A program made the position numbers and the translations under genes. Shown here in pieces: positions 55,541 to 64,000 of a stretch of DNA of 64,000 nucleotides. The notes beneath the pieces are model-generated. The model did not search any database. It saw nothing but the letters and a program-made list of their open reading frames with translations, and was not told the DNA's origin. The first letter of the stretch is position 1. Each line of letters begins with the position of its first letter. The DNA is from Piezodorus guildinii (lineage: Eukaryota; Arthropoda; Insecta; Hemiptera; Pentatomidae): contig CM041294.1 of the NCBI GenBank assembly GCA_023052935.1, positions 11,518,414-11,582,413 of the forward strand, read 5' to 3'.

Positions 55541-58500
55541 AGTGGCTCTTCTGGTCTGTCGATTTTGACGAAATAGTTACTGTAACATAATAGTTATATA
55601 CTTATGTTAAATATGAAATTTCAGCTCCGTACAACTAATAGTTATGTAAATATAGTTATATACTTATGTTAAATATGAAATTTCAGCTCCGTACAACTAA
55701 TAGTTATAGTTATATACTTATGTTAAATATGAAATTTCAGCTCCGTACAACTAATAGTTATAGTTATATACTTATGTTAAATATGAAATTTCAGCTCCGT
55801 ACAACTAATAGTTATAGTTATATACTTATGTTAAATATGAAATTTCAGCTCCGTACAACTAATAGTTATAGTTATATACTTATGTTAAATATGAAATTTC
55901 AGCTCCGTACAACTAATAGTTATAGTTATATACTTATGTTAAATATGAAATTTCAGCTCCGTACAACTAATAGTTATAGTTATATACTTATGTTAAATAT
56001 GAAATTTCAGCTCCGTACAACTAATAGTTATAGTTATATACTTATGTTAAATATGAAATTTCAGCTCCGTACAACTAATAGTTATAGTTATATACTTATG
56101 TTAAATATGAAATTTCAGCTCCGTACAACTAATAGTTATAGTTATATACTTATGTTAAATATGAAATTTCAGCTCCGTACAACTAATAGTTATAGTTATA
56201 TACTTATGTTAAATATGAAATTTCAGCTCCGTACAACTAATAGTTACTGTAACTAATAGTTATATACTTATGTTAAATATGAAATTTCAGCTCCGTACAA
56301 CTAATAGTTATAGTTATATACTTATGTTAAATATGAAATTTCAGCTCCGTACAACTAATAGTTATAGTTATATACTTATGTTAAATATGAAATTTCAGCT
56401 CCGTACAACTAATAGTTACGTAACATATAGTTATATACTTATGTTAAATATGAAATTTCAGCTCCGTACAACTAATAGTTATAGTTATATACTTATGTTA
56501 AATATGAAATTTCAGCTCCGTACAACTAATAGTTATAGTTATATACTTATGTTAAATATGAAATTTCAGCTCCGTACAACTAATAGTTATAGTTATATAC
56601 TTATGTTAAATATGAAATTTCAGCTCCGTACAACTAATAGTTATAGTTATATACTTATGTTAAATATGAAATTTCAGCTCCGTACAACTAATAGTTATAG
56701 TTATATACTTATGTTAAATATGAAATTTCAGCTCCGTACAACTAATAGTTATAGTTATATACTTATGTTAAATATGAAATTTCAGCTCCGTACAACTAAT
56801 AGTTATAGTTATATACTATGTTAAATATGAAATTTCAGCTCCGTACAACTAATAGTTATAGTTATATACTTATGTTAAATATGAAATTTCAGCTCCGTAC
56901 AACTAATAGTTATAGTTATATACTTATGTTAAATATGAAATTTCAGCTCCGTACAACTATAGTTATAGTTATATACTTATGTTAAATATGAAATTTCAGC
57001 TCCGTACAACTAATAGTTATAGTTATATACTATGTTAAATATGAAATTTCAGCTCCTACAACTAATAGTTATAGTTATTACTTATGTTAAATATGAAATT
57101 TCAGCTCCGTACAACTAATAGTTATAGTTATATACTTATGTTAAATATGAAATTTCAGCTCCGTACAACTAATAGTTATAGTTATATACTTATGTTAAAT
57201 ATGAAATTTCAGCTCCGTACAACTAATAGTTATAGTTATATACTTATGTTAAATATGAAATTTCAGCTCCGTACAACTAATAGTTATAGTTATATACTTA
57301 TGTTAAATATGAAATTTCAGCTCCGTACAACTAATATTATGTTATTACAGTAAATATAAATTACCTAAATAATATAAGTTATAATATTAAATATGATTCA
57401 GCTCCGTACAACTAATAGTTATAGTTATATACTTATGTTAAATATGAAATTTCAGCTCCGTACAACTAATAGTTATAGTTATATACTTATGTTAAATATG
57501 AAATTTCAGCTCCGTACAACTAATAGTTATAGTTATATACTTATGTTAAATATGAAATTTCAGCTCGTACAACAATAGTTAAGTACATATGAATTCACTC
57601 GTCTATAGTTATAGTTATATATTATGTTAAATATGAAATTTCAGCTCCGTACAACTAATAGATTATAGTTATTAAATAACTTATGTTAAATATGAAATTT
57701 CAGCTCCGTACAACTAATAGTTATAGTTATATACTTATGTTAAATATGAAATTTCAGCTCCGTACAACTAATAGTTATAGTTATATACTTATGTTAAATA
57801 TGAAATTTCAGCTCCGTAACAATATTAATTTACTATGTTAATATAATAGCTCCGTACAACTAATAGTTATAGATACTTAGTAATATGAAATTTCAGCTCC
57901 GATACAACTAATAGTTATAGTTATATACTTATGTTAAATATGAAATTTCACTCCGTACAACTAATATTATAGTTATATACTTAGTTAAATAGAAATTTCA
58001 GTCGACAACTAATAGTTATAGTTATATACTTATGTAATATGAAATTTCAGCTCCGTACAACTAAGATATTATTCTGTTAAATAGAAATTCAGACAACTAT
58101 GTTTATATTTTATGTTGAATTTCAATGAGTTATACTAGTAAATGAAATTCAGCTCCGTACACTAAATTATAGTTAATACTTATGTTAAATATGAAATTTC
58201 AGCTCGTACAATAATAGTATACACATGACTGAATTTCATGTTATAGTTATATTACTTATGTTAAATTGAAATTTCAGCTCGTACAACTAATATTTAAGTT
58301 ATATACTTAATGTTAATATGAAATTTCAGCTCCGTACAACTAATAGTTATAGTTATATACTTATTTAAATATGAAATTTCAGCTCCGTACAACTAATGTT
58401 ATAGTTATAACTTGTTAAAATATGAAATTTCAGCTCCGTACAACTAATAGTTATAGTTATATACTTATGTTAAATATGAAATTTCAGCTCCGTCAAACTA

Positions 58501-58960
58501 ATATTATAGTTATAAACTTATGTTAATATGAAATTTCAGCTCCGTACAACAATAGTTATGTATACTTGTTAATATGAAATTCAGCTCGTACAACAATAGT
58601 TATGTATAACTTTGTAATAGAAATTTCAGCTCCGACAACTATAGTAGTTATTACTTATGTATTAATATGAAATTTCAGCTCGTACAACTAATGTTATAGT
58701 TTATACTATTTAATATGAAATTTCAGTCGTAAACAATTTAAATTTAATAGTAATGAAATCATACAAAAATATTATGTTAATATCGTGAAATAAAATTCAG
58801 TCGTACAAAATAGTTATAGTTATAATAGTTAAATATGAATATTTAGCTCCGTACAACTAATCATTTATAATAGCTTAAAATCGCATAAGAGTATTTATGT
58901 TACTTAATTCACTACTAAAATAATTCGAACTTTAAATATGATCAGGCAATAATAGTATTA
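55541..58960 (+). repeat. 54-bp satellite array seeded by a HINE fragment
   Basis: Starts with about 50 bp recognisable as the HINE interior ('taaagtggctcttctgg'), then a 54-bp unit repeats roughly 45-60 times. Each unit contains TTAAATATGAAATTTCAG, identical to a HINE internal string. Units are almost perfect to about 57340, with occasional inserts near 56245 and 56420, then carry increasing indels, and are barely recognisable beyond 58700. Because 54 is divisible by 3, long frames of an 18-residue repeat appear (55666-57578); they are a by-product, not genes. Confidence 0.93.
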
Positions 58961-59064
58961 CTATGTTATATAATTTGCACAATATTGGTATATTTATTAA
59001 AATAGAAAGTTAGCTGACCTAATGTATTCAAATATGGATGTAATTATTTTCTCCGAATTAAATT

Positions 59065-59280
59065 ACTGAGAATTTTAGCCGGGTGGCTGGTATTAAAAAA
59101 CAATTAAGTTATATTTAACTATTTTATTGTTTGCCAACGTTTAACCCCCTTTTTGGGTCATCATCAGGGCGCATGGTTGAGAATGAAACTCAACAATAAA
59201 AATAGTTGAAAAAACTCAAAAAATAGTTGAAACTATTTAGTTGTTTCATTTAATGACCGCTACCCGACTAATTCTTCCAG
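59065..59280. mobile_element. Penelope-like terminal-repeat fragment
   Basis: Same family as 15242-15705: 'gccgggtggctgg' end, hammerhead unit, then the inverted end ('tttaatgaccgctacccg'). It is shorter and decayed. Confidence 0.65.
59133..59170 (-). ncRNA. Decayed hammerhead motif
   Basis: CTGATGA and stem II (GACCC/GGGTT) are present, but GAAAC is changed to TAAAC, which should abolish catalysis. Confidence 0.55.
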
Positions 59281-59434
59281 TATTTCAATATACTATGCCT
59301 AAATTGAAGAAAAGGGCATAGTGCAATCGCTTAAATTTTTTTTCGAAAATAATTTATTTCCAAAGGTTGAGTATACTAATATTAAATCGTTCTAATGAAC
59401 AGAAGAAAAAAAATTACCTAAAAAGATAATTTAA

Positions 59435-59822
59435 AATCACACTATCGCATCCAATCCTTGCAATCCAAAATCCTTCGAAAAATCTTAATGCTCCATACTA
59501 TGTTACAATAAAATTATCATAAAGACTAGATATCCCATTAGTTGAAGATTTGGCCCGATCCAGATATACATCCTTCCATTCCAAACTTCCTGCCCACTCA
59601 AACCCGCTTATCCGTGACTTTCCTCAACATCTATTCCTGACAAACCACCGAGGCGATTAAAGAAGATGGCCAAGAGACCTCTTACCGTAAATTGGAGATT
59701 GGAGTTCTACAATGGGTAGTTTCTTCACAGGACAATCATGTGTCTTATCTCATATCAATTCCATTTACTTGATGTATTGTATAAATACAATTGTAAATTT
59801 CTTTAAATAAATGAAAAAAAAA
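59435..59822 (+). pseudogene. Jockey LINE 3' end fragment
   Basis: Homologous to 27155-27420 of the intact Jockey (the 'cgcatccaatccttNcaatc' and 'gaagatggccaagagac' blocks), with many stops, then a 3' UTR and an A-rich tail at 59810-59822. Confidence 0.7.
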
Positions 59823-60089
59823 ATCACTCTATGAAATCGCGTGAAAAAGCAACAAATAAATACAAAGAAGATATCAAATCATTTCTGTACTCGATAAAAT
59901 ACGTAATTTTACATAGAATTAAATATTCAAGGGAATATTTAATACTATAATATTATATAGAATATTAAATACCCTTAAATATTCAAGGGAATATGGTATT
60001 GACTAAGTAAAATACAATAAATAAAGGATAATAGTTTGCCCCGTTGCCGCAGATATTTATATTAATAATAGATGGAGAGGTTAGCTGCT
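59823..60089. other. AT-rich DNA with a local duplication
   Basis: The near-palindromic string AAATATTCAAGGGAATAT occurs twice, near 59924 and 59978. No gene. Confidence 0.5.
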
Positions 60090-60182
60090 CTAATAGATCT
60101 CGGAACAGAGATCGATATTTCTCTCACGAATTCCTCTCATTTTCGCGGGGCGCTGACACGAATACTCCCGGTCAAAGAATAC

Positions 60183-61049
60183 ATTTAGCAGTCCCTTTAT
60201 AGCGTCCTGACGAGTACTTGTGCTAACTGCCATATTTAGCAGTCCCTTTATAGCGTCCTGACGAGTACTTGTGCTAACTGCCATATTTAGCAGTCCCTTT
60301 ATAGCGTCCTGACGAGTACTTGTGCTAACTGCCATATTTAGCAGTCCCTTTATAGCGTCCTGACGAGTACTTGTGCTAACTGCCATATTTAGCAGTCCCT
60401 TTATAGCGTCCTGACGAGTACTTGTGCTAACTGCCATATTTAGCAGTCCCTTTATAGCGTCCTGACGAGTACTTGTGCTAACTGCCATATTTAGCAGTCC
60501 CTTTATAGCGTCCTGACGAGTACTTGTGCTAACTGCCATATTTAGCAGTCCCTTTATAGCGTCCTGACGAGTACTTGTGCTAACTGCCATATTTAGCAGT
60601 CCCTTTATAGCGTCCTGACGAGTACTTGTGCTAACTGCCATATTTAGCAGTCCCTTTATAGCGTCCTGACGAGTACTTGTGCTAACTGCCATATTTAGCA
60701 GTCCCTTTATAGCGTCCTGACGAGTACTTGTGCTAACTGCCATATTTAGCAGTCCCTTTATAGCGTCCTGACGAGTACTTGTGCTAACTGCCATATTTAG
60801 CAGTCCCTTTATAGCGTCCTGACGAGTACTTGTGCTAACTGCCATATTTAGCAGTCCCTTTATAGCGTCCTGACGAGTACTTGTGCTAACTGCCATATTT
60901 AGCAGTCCCTTTATAGCGTCCTGACGAGTACTTGTGCTAACTGCCATATTTAGCAGTCCCTTTATAGCGTCCTGACGAGTACTTGTGCTAACTGCCATAT
61001 TTAGCAGTCCCTTTATAGCGTCCTGACGAGTACTTGTGCTAACTGCCAT
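60183..61049 (-). repeat. 51-bp minisatellite, 17 perfect copies
   Basis: Seventeen identical 51-bp units. On the minus strand they give an open frame of 17 identical 17-residue repeats (MAVSTSTRQDAIKGLLN), continuing 30 codons into unique sequence to a stop at 60090. The perfect identity points to recent expansion or homogenisation. I see no domain and no promoter, so I do not call a gene; the unique tail (DREYSCQRPAKMRG) is GC-richer than its surroundings and may be the parent sequence. Confidence 0.93.
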
Positions 61050-61061
61050 ATTTTACCGCTT

Positions 61062-61893
61062 TCTCCTCTCACTTAGCTTAATATATAAAATACACACTAA
61101 GAGGGAAAGTATTGCTGGTCGTCACAACTTACGGGTCCAGGCCATTAACGAAAAGGCACGTTTTAAGGTCTCTCGAGTTCAAATAACCGTATTGAAGTCT
61201 CACTAAATGCATTATCTCTGTTTTCGCTAACAAGGAGAGGTTCCCAATTCCAGTTTTCAACAGAAATACACATTTTAGGGTCTCCTAAGTCCAAATGACC
61301 AAGTCCCGCAAAAAAGGTCTGTGTGTGGTAACTCTCACGCGTAAACGAAAAGTCCTATGAAACTGAAATTTCATATTTAATACGCCCCAGATGTTACAAA
61401 AACTATTTCATCAAAGTCGGCTAATCAGAAGAGCCATTTTATACTATGCATTTAGCACCTTTTTACGATTTTCTAAAAAACGGCTCTAACGATTTAGATT
61501 AAACTCGCTATATTGATGTATAATTTGATAAGCTTTAATATGATGTAGGTTTTAGTCTGATTGAAATAGTCTTACAGGGCTTAAATGCCTATATTTAAAT
61601 TTTTCTACAACTAAAGTACCTATAATTTTATAGATTTAAAAAAAATTAGGCACATTAACTTGTCAGCATTGATAAATAACAGCGAAATATGAAGGTTGAG
61701 CGAACTTCATAAGCAACTAAAGGAGAAAAGTGCAAAAATGTCCCTTAACATAATTTATGTGCTGCTATCTAGGAGACAGCATCATTAACACCAGCTCAAC
61801 GCGGTCTAGTGGCAACCATAGGCTAGGGTATCCCTCCCAACAATTGCAGGCAATGGCGACGTAAGTGAAAGTCGTGTGTTGTCCGCACCGGAT
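61062..61893 (-). mobile_element. HINE-like repeat with partly duplicated end
   Basis: Reverse-orientation copy. The terminal segment appears twice (61062-61225 diverged and 61240-61330), then the rest follows to the complement of the TCTGGTGCGGG start near 61880. The CA tract is short. Confidence 0.75.
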
Positions 61894-62255
61894 TTTTTAA
61901 AAGATGAAACTAGACAATAACCACTAGACTATACAAAATGTTTGGGGCAACGCCTACCAGGAGTAGCGTAAGAAAATCGGGAATTCCGAGCGGGAAAAAC
62001 ACATTTTAGTTAATATCTCTGGTTCCAGTAAATAATAAAAAAGATTAGCCATTAAAATATTTAAGTTTTATGCTTGGTAATTATTAAGTAATATGGCATG
62101 AGCTATTATATTATATAGAGTAACTTATCTATTAAAAGTATGACAAAAATGAACAGTAATCCTACAAAATTTGAAATGTACCTAGGCAATATCAGAACAT
62201 AAAACAAATATTTTAAATTAAAATACAAATCCCTCTTTAACAGATCCCTCAAAAT
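61894..62255. other. Intergenic, no gene seen
   Basis: AT-rich; no frame or recognised repeat. Confidence 0.5.
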
Positions 62256-62507
62256 AAATCACTGTTGTTCCTACTCATCCTTTTTTACCCAGTCTGCTGG
62301 TGTTCCTCAGAGCAGCATTCTGGGACCCATCCTTTATACAGTTTATACAGCTGAAATCACAACCCATCCTAACACATTCCTTTCTACCTATGCCGATGAC
62401 GCCTGCGTGCTATCAGTTCATAATGATCCTAGTATTGCCTCTCAAACGCTCCAATCCCACATCAGAGACCTTGAGGTATGGTGTCAGAATTGGAGAATAA
62501 AAATAAT
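62256..62507 (+). pseudogene. Jockey LINE RT fragment
   Basis: Reads SAGVPQSSILGPILYTVYTA, then YADDACVLS and LEVWCQNWRIK, corresponding to the RT catalytic region of the intact Jockey (26630-26860). It is about 250 bp long with the frame open, cut on both sides, and joined directly to the duplicated gypsy block. Confidence 0.82.
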
Positions 62508-62880
62508 TTTTCTGATATGGAGTTAGACGATTCCAAACCTTCTCAATTACTAAGAACTATGAAAAATCTGGCAGGTAATAAAATAGCAGATGAGGTTTTA
62601 AAAACGTTATGGTTACAACGCCTACCTTTTTCTTGCCAAACTGTATTAGCTGTTAGCATTGAGCCATTGACTAATTTAGGGTTAATAGGAGATAGGATAA
62701 CAGAAGTCAATGCTAACCAACCCAACGAGAGTTATGGAGTTAATGCCGTTTCGAACGTTGAATCTATCATCAAAGATCTCTCGAAACGAATAGATAAGTA
62801 TGAAACTCCCGTTATAGAAACCACATCTCGATCTAGAACCCGCAACGTCCCGAAAAACTCCGATTTTTGTTAATATCACG
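62508..62880 (+). pseudogene. Ty3/gypsy gag fragment, copy 2
   Basis: Same segment as 54174-54545 but with an open frame (ELDDSKPSQLLRTMKNLAG to a Ser/Arg-rich end and stop near 62873). It lacks the gag start and everything downstream. It is in frame with the preceding LINE sequence only by chance. Confidence 0.85.
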
Positions 62881-62892
62881 TCGGGGTCACCA

Positions 62893-63364
62893 ATAGATGG
62901 TGGTATCACCACATAAATAACATTAATAATGGATTATATCTTTATTAAAACACACACCACATGTAACATTGTTTTAAACACAAAGGTATTTTTTGTAACA
63001 CAAAACACATGAAGGTTATGTCTCCTTAGCAACCACATGTGTTGACGCCACAAGTTGTTTGTATTTTGCTTGTGTGTACGTGCTTTGCAGAACCCGAAAG
63101 CTCTGCTCTGTATGTACAGATTGGTCTCAGTAGAGTCGTGTAAAGTTGTCGCTTGTTTCGTAAATTTAGTGGTGATCTGAAATCCAATAGGTGTGAAAGT
63201 TGTTTGTAACATAGTTTTAGTTCATGTCACTTATTTTCGTATGTATGTTCCATGTCACAGATTATAGAAATACGATGTTCTATTACATTCTTAAAATTAG
63301 ACCTTTTTGAACCTATTGAAATTATTTTTAATAAACCAATAAAAATGAAACATGTGCCACTACA
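62893..63364 (-). repeat. Ty3/gypsy LTR, copy 2
   Basis: Near-identical to 54561-55040. Here the primer-binding-like sequence beside it (complement of 62876-62892) reads TGGTGACCCCGACGTGA without the mutation seen in copy 1. Confidence 0.68.
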
Positions 63365-63720
63365 CACGAAATATGTATACGATGTTCAATATCTTTAAAT
63401 ATATTTCTTATAAATTAATATATATAATATTTGCTGATACTTAACAGGTTTGCTTTTGCAGTTAGAAATTTGATTGTCATTGAAATTATTACTAATAGTT
63501 TTTGAGTTATTTAAAAATCAAATTTGTTTAGAATTGTTTTTATACCACTTAGATGACTTATCTTCCCAAACCCAGCCTTATTGCACATCTAAGCGGTAAG
63601 ACGAAGCTCCAGGAAAAAATTCAGCTTCACAACCTTAGTCATTTTTGAGTTGCTGCGATGACCAGAAATTTCAGTAAAATGGGCTGCATTATATAAATAT
63701 AGATCAAAGAATACTATAGT
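63365..63720. other. Unassigned segment of the duplicated block, copy 2
   Basis: Counterpart of 55041-55396 with few differences. Confidence 0.55.
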
Positions 63721-63864
63721 AAATAAACAGAGACTCCACGGACGGTCAATAGACTATGTAGTGCGACTAATTTTAGATAAATAAAAAGTTATTATATTTT
63801 GTAATTTGTTTATTTTTTGTAATTTTGAAAAATAAAAATACTTTTCCATCTATCTATGATGTAA
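63721..63864 (+). mobile_element. LINE-A 3' end, copy 2
   Basis: Counterpart of 55397-55540; same 3' UTR fingerprint and degraded TCTA tail. Confidence 0.85.
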
Positions 63865-64000
63865 AGTGGCTCTTCTGGTCTGTCGATTTTGACGAAATAG
63901 TTACTGTAACATAATAGTTATATACTTATGTTAAATATGAAATTTCAGCTCCGTACAACTAATAGTTATAGTTATATACTTATGTTAAATATGAAATTTC
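63865..64000 (+). repeat. Start of a second 54-bp satellite array
   Basis: HINE-derived lead-in and the first units of the same satellite; the array continues past the window edge. Confidence 0.88.

Noticed and set aside
55666..57578. Four long frames with an 18-residue repeat
   Set aside because: They are read-through of a 54-bp satellite whose unit length is divisible by three; there is no start context or unique coding sequence.
55590..61049. Regular arrays resembling a CRISPR array
   Set aside because: Units are contiguous with no spacers between them, and the genome context is eukaryotic with no cas genes.

Overview
This window looks like repeat-rich, AT-rich nuclear DNA from an arthropod, most probably an insect. 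Supporting signs are mariner elements of the SETMAR/Hsmar1-like type, BEL/Pao and Ty3/gypsy retrotransposons, Jockey and RTE-type LINEs, Helitrons with insect-type ends, several tRNA-derived SINE families, and hammerhead-ribozyme terminal repeats of Penelope-like type. The species cannot be named from the sequence. I found no convincing host protein-coding gene, tRNA gene, rRNA gene, CRISPR array or operon; nearly every long ORF belongs to a transposable element or a tandem repeat.

Layout. 1-6.6 kb: SINE pieces, with a three-level nest (SINE, then an unidentified element, then a 2.6-kb 5'-truncated LINE with 13-bp target duplications and a TCTA tail), followed by a recurrent Helentron/HINE-like repeat (called HINE here) broken by a SINE and a LINE. 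7-20 kb: HINE copies, two internally deleted mariners (one with an open reading frame kept across the deletion), several 3' ends of one RTE-like LINE family (RTE-1), and hammerhead-bearing Penelope-like fragments, including a palindromic cluster inside an old solo LTR. 20.5-31 kb: two Helitrons, a 31-bp minisatellite and an almost intact 4.8-kb Jockey LINE (two adjacent ORFs, one nonsense codon and one 1-base frameshift) inside a HINE copy. 31.65-36.98 kb: a BEL/Pao retrotransposon on the minus strand with 576-bp LTRs and 5-bp target duplications, in which reverse transcriptase/RNase H and part of the integrase have been deleted. 37.4-39.9 kb: a decayed RTE-like LINE 5' half. 41-44 kb: AT-rich DNA with internal duplications that I cannot assign.

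44.9-45.1 kb carries a perfect 98-bp inverted repeat with one hammerhead motif per arm. 47.96-52.85 kb is a young LTR retrotransposon with 801-bp LTRs whose interior shows only a gag-like unknown ORF. 54.17-64 kb is a composite block: a gypsy gag fragment joined to an inverted gypsy LTR, a LINE 3' tail, then a 54-bp satellite that appears to have arisen from an internal segment of the HINE repeat. This block starts again at 62.5 kb, about 8.33 kb downstream. Between the copies lie a perfect 17-copy 51-bp minisatellite and Jockey fragments.

The elements do not form a pathway. What links them is nesting and derivation: HINE copies serve as insertion sites, as carriers of CA microsatellites and as the seed of a satellite; Penelope-type ribozyme repeats insert into LTRs and Helitrons; and autonomous families are mostly represented by deletion derivatives.
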